The position numbers were made by a program, and so were the translations under genes. Shown here piece by piece: positions 33,787 to 42,389 of a DNA stretch of 64,000 nucleotides. Positions within the stretch are counted from its first letter, which is position 1. Each line of letters opens with the position of its first letter. The stretch spans positions 1,674,001 through 1,738,000 of the forward strand of contig NZ_CP089507.1 in the NCBI RefSeq assembly GCF_021233355.1, written 5' to 3'. The notes under the pieces were generated by a model. It saw only the letters and a list, made by a program, of their open reading frames with translations. It was not told the DNA's origin and searched no databases. This DNA comes from Luteimonas fraxinea. GTDB taxonomy: Bacteria > Pseudomonadota > Gammaproteobacteria > Xanthomonadales > Xanthomonadaceae.

Positions 33787-35147
33787 CACGATTCCTGTTC
33801 GACCGCGGGCGGGACGACGCTGGTGTCGATGTTCCGGTTGAACGGCAGATCGATGTAGGGGAAACGCCGCACCACGGCGCGGATGCGCTTCTGTCGCGTG
33901 CCCGGTTCGCCCCACAGCACTTCGAGCGCGTCGCCCGGGTTCGCGTGCGCGGTCTCGACGATCGCCAGTGAAATCATCTGCCTGTAGTAGTAGCTGAACA
34001 TCCGGCCGCTCGACATGCCGACGAGACGCTCACCGACGAATACGTCATCGGCAAAGTGCTGCGACAGATACCCCTGCCAGATCGGATTGGCGGCGAAATC
34101 CATGAACTGCACGTCGCCGTCCGGGCGGAACTGCGAGGCGTAGACTTCGAGCACATCGTCCTGGTTCCACTCCAGCGTCACGATCTGACGGCGTGGTGAC
34201 CGGGCAATTTTCTCCAGCGCTTCGCGGCCGCGGAAATCATGATCGAACGTGATCAGGTGGCCGATGCCCAGCTCGTAGGGATTGGCATAGCGCTTGGTGA
34301 TGTCCGGGCCAGCGCTGCCGGGCAGAACGGCGGTGATCTCGCCGAACTGCTCGCCGAGGAAGTGCATGAATTCGCCGTCCTCGGTCCAGGCATGCAGATA
34401 GTGGATGAAGGACTGGGCGAAGCCGCCCTCGGTGTGGTTCAGGCCGTAGCCCTGCATGCCGAGGCGCTCGATCCCGAACGGCGCGCCGGCCTGCAGGATC
34501 GCCGCGTACACCGCCTGCGCATCGGCGATGTCGCCATGCACTTCGTAGGCGAGCGTGCGCGAGACGCCGAGGCGGTAGACGCGGATGTCGATGTCGCGCT
34601 TGAGCAGACCGTCGCGACGGATGCGGCTCGGGCGGTGCCACAGGAAGCGCAGATCCTTGAGGCTTTCACCGGTCAGCGCCTCCATGACGTCGAGCGAGCG
34701 TGGGCCCGCGATCTGGAACAGGAACGTCTTCGCATCCAGGTTCTCGGACTTGACGTCGTAACCGCCCGATTCGACCAGATAGTCGACATAGGGGCCGTGG
34801 CCCATGAGCTCGAACTCGTCTTCGCCGAGCCGCAGGATCATGCCCTCGGCCATCGTGTTGCCGAGCGCGTTGCACATCACGCCGTGCTTGGACGCGCCGA
34901 TCGAGAAGCGGGTGAAATCGTTGATGCCCGCGTCCTGGATCAGACGCAACGCGTCCGGCCCGGTGACGCGGTTGCGGAAGTTCGGATTGAGGCCGGCATG
35001 CAGATAGCAGCCCGTCTTCCAGGACATGGATTCCGACTTCCAGCCCGAGAACTCCCAAGGCGTCAGGTGGCCGAACGAAGTGCTGTAGAACGACACGTCC
35101 TTGTCGTAAGGCATGAACGGGCTGTGCGGAATCAGGGTGGGCTTCAT
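33786..35147 (-). CDS. GcvT-fold, tetrahydrofolate-dependent demethylase-like enzyme
   Basis: 453 residues, longer than glycine-cleavage T protein (about 365) and close to LigM/DesA-type aryl O-demethylases (about 470). Aminomethyltransferase-fold landmarks are RVTGPDALRLIQDAGIN, the QIAGPRSLDVM strand and RLGVSRTLAYEVHG, then a C-terminal GcvT beta-barrel (ITFDHDFRGREALEKI, VGMSSGRMFSYYY). It would transfer a methyl or one-carbon group from a small substrate to tetrahydrofolate. Context (TetR, SDR-like, MFS) suggests catabolism of a methylated, perhaps aromatic, compound. LigM assignment is tentative. Confidence 0.8.
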   Translation of the reverse strand: MKPTLIPHSPFMPYDKDVSFYSTSFGHLTPWEFSGWKSESMSWKTGCYLHAGLNPNFRNRVTGPDALRLIQDAGINDFTRFSIGASKHGVMCNALGNTMAEGMILRLGEDEFELMGHGPYVDYLVESGGYDVKSENLDAKTFLFQIAGPRSLDVMEALTGESLKDLRFLWHRPSRIRRDGLLKRDIDIRVYRLGVSRTLAYEVHGDIADAQAVYAAILQAGAPFGIERLGMQGYGLNHTEGGFAQSFIHYLHAWTEDGEFMHFLGEQFGEITAVLPGSAGPDITKRYANPYELGIGHLITFDHDFRGREALEKIARSPRRQIVTLEWNQDDVLEVYASQFRPDGDVQFMDFAANPIWQGYLSQHFADDVFVGERLVGMSSGRMFSYYYRQMISLAIVETAHANPGDALEVLWGEPGTRQKRIRAVVRRFPYIDLPFNRNIDTSVVPPAVEQES

Positions 35148-35173
35148 CGTCGGGTCGTCCTAAGGAAACCGGA

Positions 35174-35207
35174 CGAATGGTATGTTTGGAAGTGCCCGAA
35201 TGGTGTG
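35174..35207. promoter_or_regulatory. Tandem 11-bp direct repeat, candidate TetR binding site
   Basis: CGAATGGTATG (35174-35184) and CGAATGGTGTG (35197-35207) match at 10 of 11 bases, 23 bp apart (about two helical turns), in the 209-bp gap between the GcvT-like gene and the divergent TetR gene. Confidence 0.5.
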
Positions 35208-35356
35208 ACGATGCCCGACCGCGTACAGCCCGCTCTCAGGCGCGCTGTGCGCAGCCCGCGGCGCGGGCACAGTCCCGGCGGGGCACGCCAGTCGACCCGA
35301 ACGCCTATGCTGTCCGCCGCCCTGCCGGCTCCGATCCACCGACCCCGACCTGCGCC

Positions 35357-35917
35357 ATGGACAATCCCCACAAGCGGAAGAAACAGCCCGAACAGGTGCG
35401 CCGCGCCCTGCTCGACGCCGCGACGCGGCTGGCGGTCGAAGGCGGTGTGGCATCGGTCACCGTGCAGGCGGTCTCGGAAGCGGCCGGCGTGACCAAGGGC
35501 GGATTCCTGCACCACTTCCCCAGCAAGCAGGCGCTGGTGACCGCGGTGTTCGAGGAACTGCTGGAGACCGTCGACCGCGATCTCGACGCCCGCTTGGCCG
35601 CCGATCCGAAATCCCACGGCCGCTTCTCGCGCGCCTACGTCGAAGCGGTGTTCGACATGGACCCCGACACCGATGGCGGCGCCTGGGCGGCATTGTCGAT
35701 GTCCTGGCTGACCGATCCCGGCCTGCGCGCGCTCTGGGCCGGATGGTTCCAGGCCCGCGTCGATCGTCATCGCGACACCGACGACAGCGTCGCGCTGACG
35801 ATGGTGCGCATGGCCGCCGACGGCGTGTGGCTGGCGGATCTGGCCGGCGTGGCCGTCGAGGATCGCGAGGCGCTGCGCGAGCGGCTGATCAAGGCGACGC
35901 GTCGACCGGCGCGCTGA
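35357..35917 (+). CDS. TetR/AcrR-family regulator
   Basis: 186 residues from ATG at 35357. The HTH (EGGVASVTVQAVSEAAGVTKGGFLHHF) is at the N-terminus, and a C-terminal TetR ligand domain includes ALSMSWLTDPGLRALWAGWF. It is divergent from the demethylase-SDR-MFS operon, its likely target. An in-frame extension to 35177 is open but lacks TetR character. Confidence 0.9.
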   Translation: MDNPHKRKKQPEQVRRALLDAATRLAVEGGVASVTVQAVSEAAGVTKGGFLHHFPSKQALVTAVFEELLETVDRDLDARLAADPKSHGRFSRAYVEAVFDMDPDTDGGAWAALSMSWLTDPGLRALWAGWFQARVDRHRDTDDSVALTMVRMAADGVWLADLAGVAVEDREALRERLIKATRRPAR

Positions 35918-36051
35918 TCACGCTGCGCTTGAGCACTGCAGCGGTCGGGTCGTCTGCCTGCACCCCGTGGGACGCACCGGAGTCCGCTGCCGGCCATGCG
36001 CACACGGACGTTTCCGCGGGCGCTGCAGCCGACGTCCACTGACGCACTTTT

Positions 36052-36834
36052 CTACGGACTGTGTGCAGCGCCGAAGGCGTGCCCCGTGTGACACAGGACG
36101 CCCGCCGGGTACGCCTCGTCTGTTTCAAGCAGCACGCCCCCGCAGCGCGGACACATGGGTCCGGAGACCGAACCGGAAGTCGCCAGTCGCTGCGCTTCGG
36201 ATGCCGCCAGGCTGATCGCGTGTTCGGCCGGCAACCACTGCGGCGTCGTGATTGGAGGCAGGCTCTTGAGAGGACGGGACAGCGCATTGAGCGCACCGGC
36301 GATCGCATCCAGACGCAGCACGTGATCCACCTCGACGTTGGCGAGTGCACTCCGCGGCATGGCCGGCTCCGCGGCGTCGTCGGGATCCTGCACGACCGCA
36401 GTGCCGCCACAGGCCTTGATGGCCTGCAGCCCCTCGGTTCCATCGTCCATCGCGCCGGTCATGACCACGCCCACGACGCGCGGTCCGTAGTCCAGAGCGG
36501 CCGAGCGGAAGAGCGGATTGATGGCCGGGCGCGCGTGGTGTTCCTTGGGACCGCAGTGCAGCTGCATCCGGCCGCCTTCGAGCGTCAGATGCAGGTCCGG
36601 CGGCGCGATGTGGATCGTCCCCGGCTGCGGTAGCGCCCCGTGTTCAGCCGTGATCGCGTGCAGCGGCCCCCGGGCATCGAGGAGTTCCGCGAGCTGACTC
36701 CGATGCGCGCCGATGTGCAGCACGAGCAGGATGGGCGCGGCGATCGTCGGCGACAGGTGGGGCACGACACGCAACAGCGCTGCGACGCCACCTGCGGAAG
36801 CGCCGACCACGATGATCCGGCTGGTATCTTGCAT
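36052..36834 (-). CDS. Stand-alone CheB-type methylesterase with truncated zinc-ribbon tail
   Basis: 260 residues from ATG at 36834. CheB catalytic domain about 1-185: nucleophile in VVGASAGGV, His in LVLHIGAH, Asp in VVMTGAMDDG. No receiver domain. The C-terminus ends shortly after MCPRCGG...LCHTGHAFG, the start of the Cys/His tail that in similar CheB proteins continues further, so it appears shortened. It is divergent from a CheB-CheR hybrid kinase, suggesting joint action on a methylation-controlled sensor rather than classical chemotaxis; no chemoreceptor gene is nearby. Confidence 0.9.
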   Translation of the reverse strand: MQDTSRIIVVGASAGGVAALLRVVPHLSPTIAAPILLVLHIGAHRSQLAELLDARGPLHAITAEHGALPQPGTIHIAPPDLHLTLEGGRMQLHCGPKEHHARPAINPLFRSAALDYGPRVVGVVMTGAMDDGTEGLQAIKACGGTAVVQDPDDAAEPAMPRSALANVEVDHVLRLDAIAGALNALSRPLKSLPPITTPQWLPAEHAISLAASEAQRLATSGSVSGPMCPRCGGVLLETDEAYPAGVLCHTGHAFGAAHSP

Positions 36835-36921
36835 GCTGATTCCATGAACGACAGCGCCGTCCGATTGCATCCGCGAATGACGACGGTACGCGCTGCCTGC
36901 CGGCCCGACAGTGAGTTTTCG

Positions 36922-39900
36922 ATGCATCTAGACGCGAATGACCCAAGCGGTGCCTTGCCGCCGGGGCCCAGTGACGGCACGGCCGCTCCCAGCCCCCTGA
37001 TCGTCGGTATCGGGGGCTCGGCGGGCGCGCTGCCTGCCGTGCTGGCCTTGCTCGATACGCTGGGTGGCGACGCCGCAGTCGCCGTCGTTGTCGTGCTGCA
37101 TCTGTCGCCCGACCACGAGAGCAGCGCGGCCGAAGTGCTGCAACGCGCGACGCCGATGAAGGTCACCCAGGTCAGCAAGCGGACGCGCCTGGAAGCCGGC
37201 CACGTCTACGTCATCGCGCCGGGCATGAACCTGATGACCGAAGACGGTCACGTGCAGCCGTCCGAAGGCGATACCGGACGTCCGTCCACCGTCATCGACC
37301 TGTACTTCCGCACGCTGGGCGAAGTGCATCGCGAAAACTCCGTCGGGATCGTGCTGTCGGGCACCGGCCGCGACGGCTCGCTCGGCCTCTCGCACATCAA
37401 GGAATGTGGGGGACTGACGATCGCGCAACTGCCCGAAGACGCCGAATACGGCGACATGCCGCGCGCCGCGATCGACACCGATGCAGTGGATCTGGTGTTG
37501 ACCGCAGCCGAGATCGGCACGCGCCTGATCGATCTGGCGGCCTTCCCTCGAATTGCGCGGCTGCCTGCGGCGGAACCGTCTGACCAGGCGCTGGAGGAAC
37601 GCGAGTCGCCGGAACGCGCATTCCAGGACATCCTCGTCGCCTTGCGTATCCGCATGCGCCACGACTTCCGCCATTACAAACGGGCGACGGTCCTGCGCCG
37701 TCTCGAGCGTCGCGTGCAGGTGCACGGGCTGCGGGATCTGTCGGCCTACCGCGACTACCTGCGCGACCACCCCGACGAAATGCCCTTGCTGCTGGCCGAC
37801 ATGCTGATCAGTGTCACCAGCTTCTTCCGCGACCAGCAGGCATTCGAGGCGCTCGACAAGCGCATCGTCCCCGACATCATGAATCGGGTGGCCCCGGGTG
37901 ATGAGGCGCGAATCTGGATTCCAGCCTGCGCCTCGGGCGAGGAAAGCTATTCGGTTGCGATCCTGCTGCAGGAATATGCGGACCGGATGCACAATCCGCC
38001 GCGCATCCAGATCTTCGCCTCCGACATCAACGAAGCGGCCCTCAGCGCGGCGCGCCTGGGCAGCTATCCGGCCAACGTCGTGGCCGACATTTCCGAGCCC
38101 CGTCTGCTCGGTTATTTCGAGCGCGAAGATGGCGGCGGCTACCGCGTCCGCCAGTCGATCCGGGAACTCGTCGTCTTCGCCCGCCACAACGTGCTGGGCG
38201 ATCCGCCGTTCTCCCGACTGGATCTGATCTGCTGCCGCAACCTGCTGATCTACCTGGATCGCAGCGCACAGGCGATCGTGCTGGAGATGTTCGCGTACGC
38301 GCTGAAGCCGGGCGGGTATCTGTTCCTCGGCAATGCCGAATCCATCGATGCATCCGAGGGCGCCTTCGAGCCCGTCAGCAAGGAGCACCGCATCTATCGG
38401 CTGCGCGCCGGCGGCGCCAGCCACGTGCGTGCACGCTTCCCGTCGCCGACGTTCGATGCGGACGAGCCCGCGCCCACCGCGCCGCTTGTGCAGATGGAAC
38501 GCGCCGGCGCACGCGGTCGCGACAAGCCGCTCGCGGCGATGCACGAGCTTGCGCTGGCAGCCGCCTCACCGCCCAGCGTCCTGGTCAACGGCGAGCTCTA
38601 CATCGAACGCGTCTCCCCCGGCGCCGGGCGCTACATCGCGTTCGGCGAGGGCATCCCGTCGCGCAACCTGCTCAACAACGTCGCGGCCGACATCCGGCTG
38701 GAACTGCGCACCGCGTTCTTCCGCGCAGGCGAAACGCAGGCGCGCGTCCAGAGCACGTTCCGCCGCGCTGCAGACGCCAGCGGGCAACGTTCCGTGATGA
38801 AGCTGTCGGTCCAGCCGATCGGCAATCCCGAAACCGGCGAGACGTTCTGGCTGGTGCTCTTCGACGAGCAGGCGGAGTCCGCGTCGTACCTGCCCGATTC
38901 GACGGCCACGGACAACGCGGCCTTCGAAGAGAGCGTGCAGCGGCTCGAAGAAGAGAACCGCTCGCTCAAGACGCATCTGCAGGACACGCTCGACCGCTCG
39001 GCGGTGTCGAACGAGGAGCTCAAGGCCTCCAACGAGGAACTGCAGGCCATCAATGAAGAGCTGCGGTCCGCGAAGGAGGAGCTCGAGACCAGCAAGGAAG
39101 AACTGCAGTCGGTCAACGAAGAGTTGACCACCGTGAACTACGAGCTGCGGCTCAAGGTCGACGAAGCGGAGCGGCACAACGACGATCTGCGCAATCTCAT
39201 GGAAGCGTCCGAGATCGCGACCGTCTTCGTCGATCCCGGCATGCGCGTCAAACGCTTCACGCCGCAGGCGCGGAAGCTGTTCTCGCTGATCGCCACGGAC
39301 ATCGGGCGACCGCTGATGGACGTCAAGAACCGGCTGCGATACGACAACATCGTCGAAGACGCGACGGCCGCCTTCGAGAAACTGGTGCCGATCGAGCGCA
39401 GTGTCGCGAGCATCGACGAGTGTCACTACCTCGCGCGTATCCAGCCCTACCGCACGAGCCAGAACAAGATCGGCGGCGCCGTGCTGACGTTCGTCGATGT
39501 CACCGAACTGCGCCGGGCGGAACACCGCGTGACCGTGACGGAAGAGCGGCTGCGTGATGCGATCTCGGCCAGCCGCGATTTCGCCGTCATCAGTACCGAT
39601 GAAATCGGGATCATCACCACCTGGAACGAGGGCGCGGAAGCCACGTTCGGTTACACATCCGCCGAGATCCTGGGCCAGACCATCGACCGGCTCTTCACGA
39701 CCGAGGATCGGGCGCAGGGTGTGCCCGACCAGGAACGCAGAGTGGCGCTGCTGGAAGGACGCGCGGCGGACGAGCGCTGGCAGCTGCGCCGCGACGGCAC
39801 GACGTTCTTCTGCAGTGGCGTCACGACGCCGCTGCACACGGGCAGCGGTCGCGGTTTCGTCACGCTCGCACGCGACGTGTCCGCATCGAAGATCCGGGAA

Positions 39901-41070
39901 GTGAACCAGGATGCCTCCATCGAGACCGCGCGCAGAACGGCCGCGGAGCTCAAGGCCAGCGCGGAACTCAAGGACCGATTCCTGGCCGTGATGTCGCACG
40001 AGCTCAAGCAGCCGCTGAACCTGATCCAGGTCAATGCCGAGCTGCTCGTCCGCTTGCCCGAATGTCGATCAATCGAGGCTGTGCAGAAGATCGGCGGCAC
40101 GTTGATCCGTGCGGTGGCGGCGCAGGAAACCATCGTCAACGACCTGCTGGATTTCTCGCGGATCAATACCGGCAAGTTGCAGCTTCGACGCCAGCCGACC
40201 GATCTGGCCGAGATCGTCGAACTGCTGGGCAAGGCCGCCATCCCCGACGCCGCGCGCAACGGGATCACCCTGGTGACCGAGGTCGCGGACGCGGTGGTGT
40301 GTGATGGCGACCCGGTGCGCCTGGAGCAGGTGGTCTGGAACCTCCTGAGCAATGCCAGGAAGTTCACCCCCAAGGGCGGCCAGATCCGGATCTCGGTGAC
40401 GTCCGAGGGCGATGAGGCCCGTCTCGAAGTGACCGACACGGGCATCGGGATTTCGAAGGAGTTTCTGCCGCACATCTTCGAACTGTTCAGTCAGGACGAG
40501 ATCGGTCCTGCGTACACCTCGTCCCACGCAGGACTGGGCATCGGGCTGGCGCTCGTTCGCGAGCTCGTCGAGGCCCATGGCGGACGCGTGCGTGCGGCGT
40601 CGCCGGGCAAGGGCCTGGGCTCGACGTTCACGGTCTGGTTTCCGCTGACGGGCTCGGGCCGCGACGAAACGGACGGCGCCGAAGCACCGCCGCGCCACCT
40701 GCCCAGACGCATCCTCATGGTGGACGACGACCTGGAATCGATGACCTCCCTGGCCCAGGTGCTCGAACTGGATGGTGCGAGCGTCGATGCCGTCACCGAT
40801 CCTGTCGATGCACTTCGTCTGCTCGCGGCGCACACGTACGACGTCGTGCTCTCGGACATCAGCATGGGTGCGATGTCGGGGCTGGATTTCATGCGTCGCG
40901 CGCGCGAGCTGCGCCCCGACAATGCATTCCGCAGCGTCGCCATCAGTGGATACGGGACTGCGGCCGATGTGGCGCGGACGCAGGCAGCGGGTTTCGACGC
41001 GCACCTGTCCAAGCCCGTATCGCTGGCACGCCTGCGCGAAATCATGGAGGGCTTCGGGGGATCGAACTGA
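36922..41070 (+). CDS. CheB-CheR-PAS-histidine kinase-receiver hybrid protein
   Basis: 1382 residues from ATG at 36922; an upstream ATG at 36844 is possible. Domains in order: CheB methylesterase (26-205, GIGGSAGA), CheR N- and C-domains (228-495, ACASGEESYS as SAM site), a long coiled coil of repeated NEELxx heptads (about 669-760), two PAS domains (about 765-990), HisKA with His1026 in MSHELKQP, HATPase (NLLSNARKFTPKGG, DTGIGI, GLGIGLAL) and a receiver with Asp1312. No membrane segment, so cytosolic. The conserved His, N-box and Asp suggest an active phosphorelay. Targets unknown. Confidence 0.93.
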   Translation: MHLDANDPSGALPPGPSDGTAAPSPLIVGIGGSAGALPAVLALLDTLGGDAAVAVVVVLHLSPDHESSAAEVLQRATPMKVTQVSKRTRLEAGHVYVIAPGMNLMTEDGHVQPSEGDTGRPSTVIDLYFRTLGEVHRENSVGIVLSGTGRDGSLGLSHIKECGGLTIAQLPEDAEYGDMPRAAIDTDAVDLVLTAAEIGTRLIDLAAFPRIARLPAAEPSDQALEERESPERAFQDILVALRIRMRHDFRHYKRATVLRRLERRVQVHGLRDLSAYRDYLRDHPDEMPLLLADMLISVTSFFRDQQAFEALDKRIVPDIMNRVAPGDEARIWIPACASGEESYSVAILLQEYADRMHNPPRIQIFASDINEAALSAARLGSYPANVVADISEPRLLGYFEREDGGGYRVRQSIRELVVFARHNVLGDPPFSRLDLICCRNLLIYLDRSAQAIVLEMFAYALKPGGYLFLGNAESIDASEGAFEPVSKEHRIYRLRAGGASHVRARFPSPTFDADEPAPTAPLVQMERAGARGRDKPLAAMHELALAAASPPSVLVNGELYIERVSPGAGRYIAFGEGIPSRNLLNNVAADIRLELRTAFFRAGETQARVQSTFRRAADASGQRSVMKLSVQPIGNPETGETFWLVLFDEQAESASYLPDSTATDNAAFEESVQRLEEENRSLKTHLQDTLDRSAVSNEELKASNEELQAINEELRSAKEELETSKEELQSVNEELTTVNYELRLKVDEAERHNDDLRNLMEASEIATVFVDPGMRVKRFTPQARKLFSLIATDIGRPLMDVKNRLRYDNIVEDATAAFEKLVPIERSVASIDECHYLARIQPYRTSQNKIGGAVLTFVDVTELRRAEHRVTVTEERLRDAISASRDFAVISTDEIGIITTWNEGAEATFGYTSAEILGQTIDRLFTTEDRAQGVPDQERRVALLEGRAADERWQLRRDGTTFFCSGVTTPLHTGSGRGFVTLARDVSASKIREVNQDASIETARRTAAELKASAELKDRFLAVMSHELKQPLNLIQVNAELLVRLPECRSIEAVQKIGGTLIRAVAAQETIVNDLLDFSRINTGKLQLRRQPTDLAEIVELLGKAAIPDAARNGITLVTEVADAVVCDGDPVRLEQVVWNLLSNARKFTPKGGQIRISVTSEGDEARLEVTDTGIGISKEFLPHIFELFSQDEIGPAYTSSHAGLGIGLALVRELVEAHGGRVRAASPGKGLGSTFTVWFPLTGSGRDETDGAEAPPRHLPRRILMVDDDLESMTSLAQVLELDGASVDAVTDPVDALRLLAAHTYDVVLSDISMGAMSGLDFMRRARELRPDNAFRSVAISGYGTAADVARTQAAGFDAHLSKPVSLARLREIMEGFGGSN

Positions 41071-41222
41071 TGCGAGCGCGGCGCGAGGGCTACACCGCTG
41101 TCCGCGCATCGGATGCGCTGCACGCGCACGCCGCGGAGTAGTCTGCGGTGGGCGTGCGGCGGGGCTGACGTCCCGACGCAAACGCACTGGTCGATTGCGA
41201 TGTCAGCCGGACCAGCGTGTCG

Positions 41223-41492
41223 TCAATTCCGGGCTGTACTGACCCGCTCCCGCAGGATCACGACCATCTCCACGCCGCAGACAGTGCCGATCGAGCGCGC
41301 GTCGTAGCGTTCGAGACGGCTCGTCTGCCTCGCACCACTCCAGCGTTTGAAATGCGCGAACCAGGCGCCGTCCGTGGGCCGGTTGCTGCGCGCCAGAAAA
41401 TCTTCCAGCGAGAACATTCGCGACTCTTGCCCGCCCGATGACGTCTCCCAGAACGGGATGTCTTCCAGCCAATCGTATGTCTGCGGCATCAC
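41223..41492 (-). CDS. Hypothetical small protein
   Basis: 89 residues, aromatic-rich N-terminus (TYDWLEDIPFWE) and mixed charged C-terminal half ending EMVVILRERV. Codon third positions are G/C-biased, which favours real coding. No recognised domain, no signal peptide, stands alone between the hybrid kinase and the regulator genes. Confidence 0.5.
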   Translation of the reverse strand: MMPQTYDWLEDIPFWETSSGGQESRMFSLEDFLARSNRPTDGAWFAHFKRWSGARQTSRLERYDARSIGTVCGVEMVVILRERVSTARN

Positions 41493-42149
41493 GCACTCCG
41501 GTGATCGCGCCGCAAGCGCCAGAGCGCATCGGCTTCAACGACACTTCTCGCGGCGCAAGGATCGGATGCCCCGTCCGATCATCGTTCCGACTGTCGATTT
41601 CCCGGCGAACGCGGGGCTTTCCCCGCATCGCCCGTCGACCCGCGAAGCGGATCATATCGACGTTCAATCCGCGAAATTCCAGCGGCTTTCGTGCGACACC
41701 CGGCGTCGAACGAGGTGGCGTGCATTTATTTCACGGCTGCCGTGCTGGTGCGTGCGCAGACCGGGGTACCGGCATCCGCACTTTCATCCGACTACGCTTC
41801 ACGCCCGGTGTCCGTCGTGATTCGGCTTGTGACCGGAGTCCAAAATGACGCCATCACCGTCTTTGCGGGCGCACAAATTGCAGGCCACGGCAAGAATTTC
41901 AAGCCTTCAGATAATTGCGCGTTCGACGCGCTCGCACGGTGTCTGTGTCGCTGGGGAGCAGACGTTTCGCGCTGCTCGCCGTGCTTCGATCACCCTGGGA
42001 GCAAGCGCCTGACAGCCGTGCAGGCACGCAAGAGCGCCGCCGGTCGCCCGTCTTTACGCAGGGTCAGCCGCAGAAACAACGGAACGCGCTGACCGGCCGA
42101 AGAAGCGATCGATCGAAAAAGAAAGACCGGCGCCTGATTGCGAAGACAC
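41493..42149. other. 657-bp stretch without a convincing gene
   Basis: Open frames here (for example plus-strand 41691-42092) show mixed codon use and no known domain. Composition is a little lower in GC than the surroundings. No repeat, tRNA or terminator is evident. It could be a decayed gene or a regulatory region ahead of the minus-strand hypothetical. Confidence 0.5.
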
Positions 42150-42389
42150 TCAGACCAGCGCGGTGCCGCCCGGTGACGCATCGCCCGCAGCAGGCAGCGT
42201 GTCGACCAGTACAGCGATGCGACGCAACGCCAGTTCCGCGCGATCCATCGTCTCCATGGCGCGCTCGTGGTGCCCCTCTGCCAGCAGATGCTTTCCAGCT
42301 GCGATCGCAAGCGCTGCTGCGTTCACCGCATTGCGAAGATCGTGCTGCCAGACCGCGTCCGGCGATTCGTGAGCCTCAATCCCCGACAT
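42150..42389 (-). CDS. 79-residue DHp-like protein (orphan histidine-kinase dimerisation helix pair)
   Basis: Starts at ATG 42389 inside the last codons of the upstream regulator gene (14-bp overlap), so the two are translationally coupled. The sequence WQHDLRNAVNAAALAI resembles the H-box of kinases with an HDLRN motif, followed by a second long helix (MDRAELALRRIAVLVDTLP). There is no ATPase domain. It could be a phosphotransfer or dimerisation module serving the regulator or the hybrid kinase; this is inference. Confidence 0.65.
   Translation of the reverse strand: MSGIEAHESPDAVWQHDLRNAVNAAALAIAAGKHLLAEGHHERAMETMDRAELALRRIAVLVDTLPAAGDASPGGTALV

Noticed and set aside
33786..35147. Glycine cleavage T protein (gcvT)
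   Set aside because: About 90 residues too long, no gcvH or gcvP nearby, and motifs differ; only the fold is shared.
41691..42092. 133-residue plus-strand frame in the gap before the DHp-like gene
   Set aside because: Codon third positions are not biased like neighbours, composition is irregular and no motif is seen.
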